Below, piece by piece: positions 8,482 to 17,114 of a DNA stretch of 64,000 nucleotides (the stretch's first letter is position 1; each line of letters opens with the position of its first letter). Made by a program: the position numbers and the translations under genes. The stretch comes from Actimicrobium sp035984655 (lineage in GTDB: Bacteria; Pseudomonadota; Gammaproteobacteria; Burkholderiales; Burkholderiaceae_D). The DNA lies in NCBI RefSeq assembly GCF_035984655.1, contig NZ_JAXCHT010000010.1, positions 59,815 through 123,814 of the forward strand, given 5' to 3'. Below the pieces are notes generated by a model that saw only the letters and a program-made list of their open reading frames with translations, was not told where the DNA came from and made no database searches.

Positions 8482-10371
8482 CTATTGCTGCCAGCGCAAG
8501 CCGATGAAGACGCCCCGTGGCGGCTGGTTGTAGCCGTACACGGTTTGATAATCACGGTCGAACAGGTTGTCGATACGGCCGAACAGCGCCAGCGACTTCG
8601 ACAGCGCATAGCGGGCATTCAGGTTCACCAGCGCATAGGCCCCGAGCGGATGACTGCCATCGTTGCGGCTGCCGGTGTATTGCACATCGGCGCCGGCCCG
8701 CAGCGCACCAAATGCCTGCGCCGCCGACAACGCGGCGAGCGTGCGGGCACGTCGCGGCAGGATCTGGTCGGTGGCATCGTTGGTCGGTTCCTGCAACGTC
8801 AGGCTGGCGTGCAGATCCATGCCACCAAGCGTGCTGCCGGCGCTCAGCTCCAGCCCCTGATTGCTGGCCTGGGCGATATTGAAGGTCGGGCAACTGAACG
8901 GATAGCCACCCGAAAAACAATTGTCAGGATCAATGCCGAACTGGTTGCGGGTGCGGGTCTTGAACAGCGTGGTGCGAATCAATGTCTCCCCGGCCGCGTA
9001 TTGCGCGCCGAGCTCGACCGACCGCGCGGTTTCCGGCTTCAGGTTGGCGTTGCCGCTATCGGGATCGAATACCTGCGCCAGCGTCGGCGCATTGAACGCC
9101 GTCGAGGCATTGGCAATGAGCTTGAAGGCGGGCGTGAGCACATAACCGTAACCGAGATAGCCGGTGGTTTTCGCGCCGGAACCACCGACATGGTCGTGCC
9201 GCACATTGAGCTGCAACTGGTGCGCGTCCAGCTTGCCATTGATGCCGGCATACAGGCTTGAGGTCGAGCGCGACGGCGCGTTGGTGGTGACGCTGAAGCC
9301 GTCGTCATTGCGCACATCGGCGCGTTCGCGCCCGAGATCTGCACCGGCGCTCACGGTCCAGTTCGGTGACAGGCTGATTTCGTTGGCCCATTGCAGCAGA
9401 TTGGCGGTGCTCTGGTAGCGACTGTCAAACCCGAAGTCGCTGATGGCGATATCGCGATTTTCGGTGCGGGTTTGCGACAGCGTGATGGTCGAGCCCCAGT
9501 CCGGGCTGAAGCGATCGCGCGAAAACAGCGCCAGCGATTGTTGTTTTGAAGTGCCTTTGTTGATGTCCGTGGGCGTGCCGAAGCCGCCACCGTCGTAGTT
9601 GAACTTGCCGTCGTTGGCGTACAGCCTGGCACCGACCTCATGACCCTTGGCCCACTCCTGCGACAGGTCGGCCGATACGCTGGAATTCTCGTAGCCATCC
9701 TTGTCCGGATTCTCGTTCGGGAATTGCCGCGCACTGGCCACCGAGAAGGCATCGGTGTTGAAATGCGACGCCGACATCGCGTAACGGGTGCCGCCGGCCG
9801 ACTGACCGGAGATATCGCCGCTGACTTTGGTGGTGCCGCGCGAGCCGGCCTCGACCGAGGCGCCGAGCGTCGGCTCCTGCGCGCCGCGCCGGGTGAAAAT
9901 CTGCACCACGCCCCCGATCGCCCCCGAGCCGTAGATCGCCGACACATTGCCGCGCACGATCTCGATATGGTCGATTTGCTCAGGCAGGATGTGTTCGATC
10001 GCTGCGCCGCCGGAAAAACCCTGGCGCCGCACCGGCACGCCGTCGATCAGGATCAGGGTCTGCGCCGGCGCAGCGCCGCGCATGAAAAACGACGTCAGCT
10101 GGCCGGGACCGCCGCTTTGCGAGAATTGCAGTCCGGCTTCGTTGCGCAACAATCCCGGCAAATCGATCGCCTGGCTGTTGCGAATCATTTCGCTGGTGAT
10201 GACGGTGGTATGCGGCAGTGCATCGAGCTGGTTTTGTTCGATCCGTGCGGCCGTCACCACCACGGGTGTCAGCGTAGCGTCGGCCGACGCATTGGAAACG
10301 GAAAATAAAAGTGACGCGAACGCGGACAGGCGTGCGGCAGCGCGCAAGGGGGTACGGGGGAACTTCAACAT
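8482..10371 (-). CDS. btuB: TonB-dependent outer-membrane vitamin B12 receptor
   Basis: A 629-residue TonB-dependent receptor. A signal peptide (about residues 10-30, ending NASA) is followed by a TonB-box-like TPVVVTAAR. The plug domain has LPGLLRNEAGL, MRGAAPAQTLILIDGVPV and IYGSGAIGGVVQIFTRRG, and a long beta-barrel ends in GVFIGLRWQQ. BtuB imports cobalamin across the outer membrane. The assignment to B12 rests on the upstream cobalamin riboswitch and the downstream btuCD; the length matches BtuB rather than the larger siderophore receptors. Confidence 0.92.
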   Translation of the reverse strand: MLKFPRTPLRAAARLSAFASLLFSVSNASADATLTPVVVTAARIEQNQLDALPHTTVITSEMIRNSQAIDLPGLLRNEAGLQFSQSGGPGQLTSFFMRGAAPAQTLILIDGVPVRRQGFSGGAAIEHILPEQIDHIEIVRGNVSAIYGSGAIGGVVQIFTRRGAQEPTLGASVEAGSRGTTKVSGDISGQSAGGTRYAMSASHFNTDAFSVASARQFPNENPDKDGYENSSVSADLSQEWAKGHEVGARLYANDGKFNYDGGGFGTPTDINKGTSKQQSLALFSRDRFSPDWGSTITLSQTRTENRDIAISDFGFDSRYQSTANLLQWANEISLSPNWTVSAGADLGRERADVRNDDGFSVTTNAPSRSTSSLYAGINGKLDAHQLQLNVRHDHVGGSGAKTTGYLGYGYVLTPAFKLIANASTAFNAPTLAQVFDPDSGNANLKPETARSVELGAQYAAGETLIRTTLFKTRTRNQFGIDPDNCFSGGYPFSCPTFNIAQASNQGLELSAGSTLGGMDLHASLTLQEPTNDATDQILPRRARTLAALSAAQAFGALRAGADVQYTGSRNDGSHPLGAYALVNLNARYALSKSLALFGRIDNLFDRDYQTVYGYNQPPRGVFIGLRWQQ

Positions 10372-10471
10372 GAATGACCGATCGGCAAGGGGATATCGCG
10401 CCAGCTTCCCCGCAAGCGCGATGCATCAAAAACGACGCCACGCACCGTAAGTCCGTGCGCGCCGTTTTCAC

Positions 10472-10650
10472 CTGTCCTGGCCGGTATCCGGGCTCACAAG
10501 TCTCACCGCATCACCTTCCCATGCCGTTGGCACAGTGGTGTCGAAATGCGGCTGGCATGAACTTTCCATGCGCTTGTTTACCGTTGCGGGGGCAGCACAC
10601 GCCTGTTCACATGGAACGCGTGTTTCCCGTTTAACTGCGCGCCGGAAGCG
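10472..10650 (-). promoter_or_regulatory. Cobalamin riboswitch upstream of btuB
   Basis: Read on the minus strand, this leader holds the conserved cobalamin riboswitch elements in order: CCCGCAACGG (10581-10590), ACCACTGTGCC (10529-10539), ATGGGAAGG (10514-10522) and the B12-box-like GAGCCCGGATACCGGCC (10479-10495). Adenosylcobalamin binding is known to reduce expression of the genes behind such leaders. The aptamer ends about 100 bases before the btuB start, leaving room for an expression platform that hides the ribosome binding site. Exact boundaries are approximate. Confidence 0.93.
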
Positions 10651-10674
10651 GCGCGCGTGCACCAAAACCAGCAC

Positions 10675-10704
10675 AGTGTAGTCGGCCATCCACCCAATCG
10701 TCAA
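10675..10704 (-). promoter_or_regulatory. Likely sigma-70 promoter of the btuBCD operon
   Basis: On the minus strand, TTGACG (10699-10704) and TACACT (10675-10680) are separated by 18 bases. This is a fair match to sigma-70 -35 and -10 boxes. Transcription would start near 10668, just ahead of the riboswitch. Confidence 0.55.
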
Positions 10705-10999
10705 TCCATGGCACGGCCGCCGGCCCGGCGCCGGGCGGATTTGACACGAAGTAACAGAAAGTTTCCGCTTAGCAGCAAAATGAGACGGATACGCCCCTTT
10801 AATCCGAAAAATTTAGGTATTATTGGGCGACCCTTTTTGTCGTGCGGATGCAATGATCAGCGCACGCAGATTCCGCACTCAAGACCAGCATTGACGGTGC
10901 CACCATCGGCATGGAATGGCTGCCAACAACGCGGCGGCAAGGCTGCCGGATGTTGCAGGGCGTTCTTGAAACTTCAACCAAATATGGGATATCCGGGCT
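10705..10999. other. Intergenic region between the btu promoter and cheZ
   Basis: No gene is visible here. The stretch around 10780-10840 is AT-rich compared with its surroundings (TTTAATCC, TAGGTATTATT) and is the likeliest place for the rightward promoter of cheZ-cheA. I could not settle on one -35/-10 pair, and no clear FliA-type box is present. Confidence 0.4.
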
Positions 11000-11761
11000 A
11001 TGTCAGATGATTTCGATGCGCTGTTTGAAGAAGTAGCCGCTCAACGTTCCGCGAGTACTGAAACAGCCGCTGCCGCGCCCGCACCGGCGGCAGCCGTGGT
11101 AGTCCAGCCAGTCGATGCCGACGCGGGCGCCGTCGAGCCGTCCCAGGATGACACCGCAGTCAAGCCGATGTTCGAGCGCCTGGGTGGCATTGTGCGGTTG
11201 TTGCATGATTCGCTGCGCGAGCTTGGCTACGACCGCACGCTGTCGGACGCCACGATGCAGATCGGCGACGCCCAGGACCGGCTTGAGTACATCGCGACAT
11301 TGACCGAGCAGGCCGCCAACAAGGTCCTGAACACGATCGACGAAGGCATGCCGGCGCAGGATTTGCTGGCCAAGACCGCCAAGGACATGGACAGCCGCTG
11401 GAGCGCGCTGTACGACGGCAAGCTCAGCGTCGATGAATTCAAGGCGCTGGCAGCCGATTCGAAGCGCTTTGCCGGCACCGTGATCGAAAATACCGAGACC
11501 GAGAAAGCGCGACTGCTGTCGATCATGATGGCGCAGGATTTTCAGGACATCACCGGCCAGTTGATCAAGAAAATCGTGACGATCACGCAGAAAGTCGAAA
11601 TTGAACTCGCCCAGCTATTGCGTGACAACGCACCCGCTGAGCGCCTGAAAGAGAAAAGCGACAAGGCCAACCCGGACGACTTGATGCAGGGTCCCGCGAT
11701 AGTTGGCGTTGCCATGGAACAGGATGACGTCGACAGCCTGCTTGATGGACTGGGGTTCTGA
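11000..11761 (+). CDS. cheZ: CheY-phosphate phosphatase
   Basis: CheZ speeds dephosphorylation of CheY-P in chemotaxis. The 253-residue protein has an alanine-rich N-terminus, then long helices with KPMFERLGGIVRLLHDSLREL. The catalytic block MMAQDFQDITGQLIKKIV near residue 180 contains the conserved glutamine and aspartate. The C-terminus DDVDSLLDGLGF resembles the CheY-docking tail. It overlaps the next gene, a CheA, by one base (TGATG), so the two are translationally coupled. No cheY lies immediately beside it; one is encoded at 37106. Confidence 0.9.
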   Translation: MSDDFDALFEEVAAQRSASTETAAAAPAPAAAVVVQPVDADAGAVEPSQDDTAVKPMFERLGGIVRLLHDSLRELGYDRTLSDATMQIGDAQDRLEYIATLTEQAANKVLNTIDEGMPAQDLLAKTAKDMDSRWSALYDGKLSVDEFKALAADSKRFAGTVIENTETEKARLLSIMMAQDFQDITGQLIKKIVTITQKVEIELAQLLRDNAPAERLKEKSDKANPDDLMQGPAIVGVAMEQDDVDSLLDGLGF

Positions 11762-13578
11762 TGGAAGACATGCTCAAGGACTTCGTGGTCGAGGCGCTCG
11801 AACTGGCGACGAATGTGGAAGAGCATCTGCTGACGCTGGAGCGGCGGCCGGATGACAAGGAAATCTTGAATGCCGTGTTCCGCTCGTTCCATACGATCAA
11901 GGGCGGCGCCGGCTTCATGAATTTGCCGGCGATGGTGTCGGCCTGCCACCTGACCGAAAACCTGTTCGATGCGCTGCGCACCGGCGCCGCTGCGGTCACA
12001 CCGCTGGCGATCGAAGCGGCCCTGCAGGCCAGCGGCTTTGTGGCCGACCAGCTCACCGAACTGGCCAACGGCGCCCGTCCCGAAAACCTCTCGGCCATGC
12101 CCGTCGCGCTGGAAAACATCCTGACCCATGCCATCGAAGGCAAGCCGGCGCCGGCGGCCGTCAAGGCCCCGCCAGTCAAGGTCGCGGCGGCGCCAGCCAG
12201 GACGGTCACATCGATCCTGGGCGCCGACGATACGGTCGACTGGGAGTTGCTGTACCGCGCGATCGTGCCGGGTAACGACGCCGAAGTTGAGCACCCTACG
12301 CCGGAATTCGTCGAAGCCGCATCGGCCGCCGCTGCCGCCGCGGCACCGCGCGTGGCCCCGGCCGCCGGCGACAAGCCGTCATCGGCGCCGCTCAAGGAAG
12401 ACAGCATCCGGGTCGATGCCATCAAGCTCGATGCGTTGCTGGAGGTTGCCGGTGAATCGGTGCAGGCGGCCAATCAGGCCAGCGTGCTGCTGGAAAAACT
12501 GCAACAGTTCAAGTTCGAGGACGCCGCCGCTGCGTTGATGGTGAGCCTGACCGAAACACTGAATCGCGCCTCGCGCTATTCGACCGAGCTGCAGCGCGCG
12601 ACCTTGTCGACCCGGATGCAGCCGGTTGGCCGGTTGTTCCAGAAATTCCCGCGGCTGGTGCGCGAGCTGGCCAAGGATCTGGGCAAGGATGTGGAACTGG
12701 TCATCGAAGGTGCCGAAACCGAAGTCGACCGGGTGGTGGTCGACAGCCTGTACGACCCACTGGTCCACATGTTGCGCAATGCGCTGGATCACGGCATTGA
12801 AAGCGCGGTTGACCGGGCTGCGCTGGGCAAGCCCGTCAAGGCCATCATTTCGCTCAAGGCATGGCAGGAAGCCAACAGCGTGATGATCGTGCTCGGAGAT
12901 GACGGCAAGGGCCTGAACGCAGCGGAGTTGCGCAAGAAGGCCATCGCAAAAGGTCTCATCAACGATACTGCAGCACAGTCCAACGAAGAAGCCTATCAGC
13001 TGGTGTTCCTGCCAGGATTTTCAACCAAGGAAGTCGCCTCCAGTGTCTCCGGGCGCGGCGTGGGCATGGACGTGGTGAAGACCGCGGTAGAAAAACACCG
13101 TGGCGCGATCAGCATCGATTCGGCGCTCGGCGCCGGCACGCGCTTCTCGATCCGCTTGCCGATCGAACTGTCGATCGTGCCGACCATGCTGGTGCGCACC
13201 GCCGATGCAGCACTGGCGATGCCAATGTCCGTGGTGCAGCGTGTGGTCGAGCTGCCGGAAACCTACATGGAAGTCGGCGGCGCCCCGGTCCTGCGTGATC
13301 AGGGCCGACCGCTGCCGGTGCGTTCGCTGGCCGGCATTCTCGGCTACACGCCGGGCGCTGAGCGCGTCGGCATTGTGATCGCAGCACCCAATCCGTACAT
13401 CCTTGCGGTCGAACGCGTGGAAGGCACGGCGGAAATGGTCATCAAGCCGCTGACAGCGCTGTCGGTGCCGGGCATTACCGGTACTGCGCGCTCGGCCGAA
13501 GGTGAACTGGTGCTGGTGGTCGGGCTGTCGTTCCTGCTGGACGGCTGCAAGGCCAACGCGGTCAAACTGGCCGCATAG
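11761..13578 (+). CDS. cheA: Chemotaxis-type histidine kinase CheA
   Basis: A 605-residue CheA-like kinase. The N-terminal HPt domain carries FHTIKGGAGF with the phospho-accepting His44. An Ala/Pro-rich linker of about 90 residues follows. Next come the dimerisation helices (IRVDAIKLDALLEVAGESVQ), an HATPase with MLRNALDHGIES, LGDDGKGL and SGRGVGMDVVKTA, and a C-terminal CheW-like domain. The CheY-binding P2 domain of enterobacterial CheA is not evident. The kinase passes phosphate to a response regulator. It is coupled to cheZ and ends at a strong terminator. No receptor, cheW or flagellar gene is adjacent, so the output may not be flagellar. Confidence 0.92.
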   Translation: MEDMLKDFVVEALELATNVEEHLLTLERRPDDKEILNAVFRSFHTIKGGAGFMNLPAMVSACHLTENLFDALRTGAAAVTPLAIEAALQASGFVADQLTELANGARPENLSAMPVALENILTHAIEGKPAPAAVKAPPVKVAAAPARTVTSILGADDTVDWELLYRAIVPGNDAEVEHPTPEFVEAASAAAAAAAPRVAPAAGDKPSSAPLKEDSIRVDAIKLDALLEVAGESVQAANQASVLLEKLQQFKFEDAAAALMVSLTETLNRASRYSTELQRATLSTRMQPVGRLFQKFPRLVRELAKDLGKDVELVIEGAETEVDRVVVDSLYDPLVHMLRNALDHGIESAVDRAALGKPVKAIISLKAWQEANSVMIVLGDDGKGLNAAELRKKAIAKGLINDTAAQSNEEAYQLVFLPGFSTKEVASSVSGRGVGMDVVKTAVEKHRGAISIDSALGAGTRFSIRLPIELSIVPTMLVRTADAALAMPMSVVQRVVELPETYMEVGGAPVLRDQGRPLPVRSLAGILGYTPGAERVGIVIAAPNPYILAVERVEGTAEMVIKPLTALSVPGITGTARSAEGELVLVVGLSFLLDGCKANAVKLAA

Positions 13579-13592
13579 AACCACCGCAGCAC

Positions 13593-13636
13593 AAAAAAAC
13601 CCGCTGCCGGACCGTGTGTCCCGCAGCGGGTTTTTC
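13593..13636 (+). terminator. Rho-independent terminator after cheA
   Basis: CCCGCTGC at 13600-13607 pairs with GCAGCGGG at 13623-13630 and is followed by a run of T residues. An A-run precedes the stem, so it could also act for the leftward fusion gene whose stop is at 13667. Confidence 0.88.
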
Positions 13637-13666
13637 ATGGAACATCAGTGCGCGTGAACCCTCCCA

Positions 13667-15124
13667 TCAGGCCTGCGTTTCCGACCGTACACTGGCACTG
13701 CCGGCGACCTGGCGTGAACGGTCATCCGGCGCCTTGGACGGCTGGCCCGGTTGCACGCGCTGCTGTTTGGCCTCGGGCGCCTGCTGACCATGCGCATGTT
13801 CGAGCTGTTCGCGACGCTGGCGCGCATTGATCTGCTCGCGCTGCTCACGCAACTCTCCTTCTTCGGCCTCGCGAATATCGAGTCGCACCCCCTGGGTTTG
13901 CTGGCTTTGCAGCGGGACGGTGATCTCAAGCACGCCGTCGCGCATCTTGGCTTCGGCATTGTGCCCATCCACCCCTTGCGGCAGCGGAATGGCGCGATAG
14001 AAACGGCCATAGCTGCGTTCGGTCCGGTGATAGCCTTCGCTGTCCTGCGCGCTGAATTCTTCACGCCGTTCCCCGGAGATGGTCAACCGGTCTTCGTGCA
14101 CTTGAAGCTCCACGTCATCCTTGGTCAGACCGGGCAGATCTGCACAGATGACCATTTCGTCACCGCGCTGGGTAATTTCGACGGTGGGTGTCCAGTTGCG
14201 TGCAACGATGCCGGTGCTGCTGCGGCTTTGGGCGATCTTTCCGATCGGACGTTGTAACAGCTTGCCGAAGAACTGGTCCATTTCCTCCGACATCTTGCGC
14301 ATCATCACAAACGGCTCTTCCCACGCATTGAGTACGTTGGGAAGCCAGGCCTGGGGTGACACGAACGACTTTTGCAGCATGCTGGCTTCCTGTTCCAGCA
14401 TACGCACCGGCATCTGCCCCATCGAATGCGACATCTGCGACATCATGCGCGCCGGTTGTGCCCAGACATCACCGAGCGCCGCCGGCGAATGCGAACGCGA
14501 TTGACTGGTTTCACCACTAAATTGCATTGACCCGCTTTGCTCTGCCATATTGCCCTCCACATGTGTAGAAAATTGACGAACCTGATTTGATCCCGCTGTT
14601 GCGGGCCCCTTGCCTGACTTGTCGGCGCCGGCGCCAACCGCGCCGCTGCGCCTGTTGCTGGCGCCGTTGCTTGAACCTGACTGCCCTTCCTGACCCGCAC
14701 CGCGCCCTACAGCCGACCCGGCCGGCTGCGATTCCACCATTTCCTTGAATCGCTGCAGGTCGCTGTCGAGCCGCTGCCTGGCGGCCTTGCCAGCGTCACC
14801 GGCTGCCACATCGTCGCTTTCCATTGATACGGTCACACGGGTAACGTCATTGGCCGCGGATTGAAAGCTGACCCTGCCCGTATTCTTTGGTCCGCTGGTG
14901 CTGCGCCACGCAATGACCTTGTCCTGCACCCGTTCGGTAATTTCGGAATCCCATTCGATTTCCTTGCCACCCTTTTCGCCGCGCCAGTGCAAATGGGCCT
15001 CATCGAGTTGCCGCACTTCCCGCACGCCATCCATGAAAAGCGGGTACTCATCGAACTGCGTCATCTGCTGGTACACATTGCGAACCGGTCCATGAATCTC
15101 AACTGACTGCTCAATCTTTGCCAT
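13667..15124 (-). CDS. SRPBCC-Hsp20 fusion protein
   Basis: One open frame of 485 residues joins two unrelated folds. Residues 1-145 are an SRPBCC/Coq10-type lipid-binding domain (KIEQSVEIHGPVRNVYQQMT, FDEYPLFMDGV, WDSEITE). A Gly/Ser-rich linker follows at about 150-190. Residues about 300-420 are an Hsp20 alpha-crystallin domain (TPTVEITQRGDEMVICADLPGL, AKMRDGVLEITVPL), with a charged Gln-rich tail. The domain between them is Met-rich. The start at 15124 has a strong AGGAGGGAAGTG upstream. An internal ATG at 14548 also has GGAGGG just upstream and could make a free Hsp20 of 293 residues. Both are probably stress related. A lost stop codon between two former genes is the simplest origin. Confidence 0.85.
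   Translation of the reverse strand: MAKIEQSVEIHGPVRNVYQQMTQFDEYPLFMDGVREVRQLDEAHLHWRGEKGGKEIEWDSEITERVQDKVIAWRSTSGPKNTGRVSFQSAANDVTRVTVSMESDDVAAGDAGKAARQRLDSDLQRFKEMVESQPAGSAVGRGAGQEGQSGSSNGASNRRSGAVGAGADKSGKGPATAGSNQVRQFSTHVEGNMAEQSGSMQFSGETSQSRSHSPAALGDVWAQPARMMSQMSHSMGQMPVRMLEQEASMLQKSFVSPQAWLPNVLNAWEEPFVMMRKMSEEMDQFFGKLLQRPIGKIAQSRSSTGIVARNWTPTVEITQRGDEMVICADLPGLTKDDVELQVHEDRLTISGERREEFSAQDSEGYHRTERSYGRFYRAIPLPQGVDGHNAEAKMRDGVLEITVPLQSQQTQGVRLDIREAEEGELREQREQINARQRREQLEHAHGQQAPEAKQQRVQPGQPSKAPDDRSRQVAGSASVRSETQA
14548..14562 (-). promoter_or_regulatory. Strong internal ribosome binding site inside the SRPBCC-Hsp20 ORF
   Basis: On the minus strand GTGGAGGGCAAT sits directly before an in-frame ATG (14546-14548), which is codon 193 of the long frame. 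It lies exactly at the boundary between the linker and the Hsp20 part. Spacing from GGAGGG to ATG is four bases, so separate translation of Hsp20 is plausible. Confidence 0.6.
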
Positions 15125-15580
15125 CACTTCCCTCCTGGTAATTGCCGCACACATGCGGACTCAAACAAACGCGACCAGGTCGATGCCGAAGTCCGCCATC
15201 TGCAGCGCCACGGCGAATGAGACGTACGACCCGTCGCGATCCTTAGAGCCAGAGAGACTCCATAAACAAAAGAAGTTCCATACAAATCACTCAACCTTGC
15301 GCTGGATTGGCTTTTACGCGCGGCGGTCAATCTCACCGCCGCCGGCGCAACATTTCCTGCCGCAATACCGCGCTGCGGGGACCAGTTCCGGTGGCGCCGC
15401 TGTCATCCGGCAACCGCGTCGAACTCTGCGCAAGCGCAACACCACGCATGCTGGTTTCATTACACTCGAAGCACCTGATTGCACACTCGCATCCAGAAAA
15501 CCATGCGAACGCCAAGCCCCTTTTCTTCCGACCTGCACGACACCGCAGGCGCCCCGATCTCTTCTCGTCACGCTGACTGA
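15125..15580. other. Intergenic region without a recognised gene
   Basis: This 456-base gap separates the divergent fusion gene and glycosyltransferase gene. Short frames exist on both strands but none has a family signature, a ribosome binding site and plausible composition together. It presumably carries both promoters; no convincing heat-shock (sigma-32) box was found. Confidence 0.5.
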
Positions 15581-16531
15581 ATGCGCGCGCTCAACATCCT
15601 TACGTGGCCTGCCCCGGACCACTACCTGCAGTCACTGTGCCAGTTGCCGCATCACTTTCATCTGATGACCAACGCGCAGCATCCGTTGCGCGACCGGGGT
15701 CGGCATGGCGCGTGGCAATGGGGCGAAAACGTCCATGTCGTGCCAGTCGAACAGGCCCGTTTCAAGCAGTTCGATTGCATCCTTTTTCAGCATAGCCGAC
15801 ATTATCTGGAAGACCAGTACCTGTACCTGAGCGAGTCGCAGCGACAGTTGCCACGGATTTTTCTCGAACACGATGCGCCCTGCGCGCACCCGACCGATGC
15901 GCGCCACCCGGCCGACGATCCGTCCATGCTGCTGGTGCATGTGTCGCCATTCAATCAACTGATGTGGGATAACGGCGACCAGCCGACACGTATCATCGAA
16001 TACGGTGCCGCCGTCTTTCCCGACGTGCAATACCGCGGTGAGCATGCCAGCGGCCTGGTCGTTGCCCATCATCTGGCGCGTCGCGGACGACGCCATGGCA
16101 GCGATCTCTATCGCCAGTTCAGCCTCACCGTTCCGCTTGAACTGGTGGGCGCGGGTTCCGAAGAATTCGGTGGGCATGGCGACATGGCGCCAGCCGCACT
16201 GACCGACTTCGCGGCGCAGTTTCGCTTTCTGTTTCATCCCGCCCGGTACGCTGGCGTGAGCATTGCCGTCATTGAAGCCATGTTGATCGGCATGCCGGTC
16301 ATCGGCATCGCCACTGCGGAAATGTCAGGCCTGATCGACAACGGCGTGTCCGGTTATGTGGATACCGACTTGCGCAAGCTGGAGGCCGTCATGCATGAAT
16401 TGCTGCAGGATCCGCACTATGCCTTTGTGCTCGGACGTGGCGCGCAGCGACGCGCGCGCGAACGTTTCGGCATGCGTCATTTCACCGCCCAATGGAACGC
16501 GGCACTGCAACTGGTCACAGACAGCATCTAG
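15581..16531 (+). CDS. Glycosyltransferase family 1/4-like protein
   Basis: A 316-residue protein resembling GT-B glycosyltransferases. The C-terminal half has the nucleotide-sugar region FLFHPARYAGVSIAVIEAMLIGMPVIGI, with the EA-x6-G-x-P-V-I-G pattern, followed by GLIDNGVSGYVDTD. The N-terminal half is variable (ILFQHSRHYLEDQYL) and would bind the acceptor. It is somewhat short for the class. The substrate is unknown, and no polysaccharide cluster surrounds it. It is followed after 33 bases by the GlcG-like gene, so the two may share a transcript. Confidence 0.75.
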   Translation: MRALNILTWPAPDHYLQSLCQLPHHFHLMTNAQHPLRDRGRHGAWQWGENVHVVPVEQARFKQFDCILFQHSRHYLEDQYLYLSESQRQLPRIFLEHDAPCAHPTDARHPADDPSMLLVHVSPFNQLMWDNGDQPTRIIEYGAAVFPDVQYRGEHASGLVVAHHLARRGRRHGSDLYRQFSLTVPLELVGAGSEEFGGHGDMAPAALTDFAAQFRFLFHPARYAGVSIAVIEAMLIGMPVIGIATAEMSGLIDNGVSGYVDTDLRKLEAVMHELLQDPHYAFVLGRGAQRRARERFGMRHFTAQWNAALQLVTDSI

Positions 16532-16564
16532 CCGCGCTGGCGCGACCCCGATCGAGGACTCTGC

Positions 16565-17053
16565 ATGACAGTCACCACAAACTTCCGGCTCACCCGCGAC
16601 ATGGCCGAGCAGGCAGTCGGCCTGGCGTTGCCGATGATTGAGAAGGCGATTCGCAATCCCGCCATCGATGCCAGCGGCTTCCTGCATATCGTCATCATGG
16701 ATCCGGCATTGACGCCGGCAACGGCCAGCTTCGATGAAGCGGTGCTGTATGAATTCGCACTGGGCGATCCTGCGGCACGCGACGCCGACTATGCTGCCTT
16801 CGCGCGGGCACGGGCGCGCACCTCCTGGTGCTGCGGCATGGGGAGTCAGGCCGAGCAGGAAACCCGCCCCTATTTGTTGACCCCGCACGACACGGTGCTG
16901 TGCGGCAGCACCGTGCTCGATGGCATTACAGTCAGCGTCAGTGGCGCCAAATCCTGGTACGACGAAGCATTTTCAGGGTGCGTCGCATTTTGTCTGAAAG
17001 CAGTTGCACGCAGCGAAGAAAATGCGTCGCGCCGCGCCACGATGACCTCGTGA
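16565..17053 (+). CDS. Possible GlcG/HbpS-like (DUF336-type) protein
   Basis: A 162-residue soluble protein. The N-terminal helix LTRDMAEQAVGLALPMIEKA, the FLHIVIMDPA strand and the C-terminal VLDGITVSVSGAKSWYDE segment recall the GlcG/HbpS fold, members of which bind haem or small molecules. The match is weak and is my reading of the pattern only. There is a GAGGA ribosome binding site at the right distance. It has several cysteines (WCCGMG, VLCGS, GCVAFC). The function is uncertain. Confidence 0.5.
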   Translation: MTVTTNFRLTRDMAEQAVGLALPMIEKAIRNPAIDASGFLHIVIMDPALTPATASFDEAVLYEFALGDPAARDADYAAFARARARTSWCCGMGSQAEQETRPYLLTPHDTVLCGSTVLDGITVSVSGAKSWYDEAFSGCVAFCLKAVARSEENASRRATMTS

Positions 17054-17114
17054 CGCGCGTGGCGCAGCCGGACCGGCGGCACGCAAGGGAATCCCCCCCT
17101 GCGCTACACCGCCG

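Noticed and set aside
7687..9261. A 524-codon rightward open frame
   Set aside because: It is antisense to btuC and btuB, both of which are clear genes.
15153..15665. A 170-codon rightward frame in the gap before the glycosyltransferase gene
   Set aside because: It has no family resemblance or ribosome binding site and overlaps the start of the real gene.
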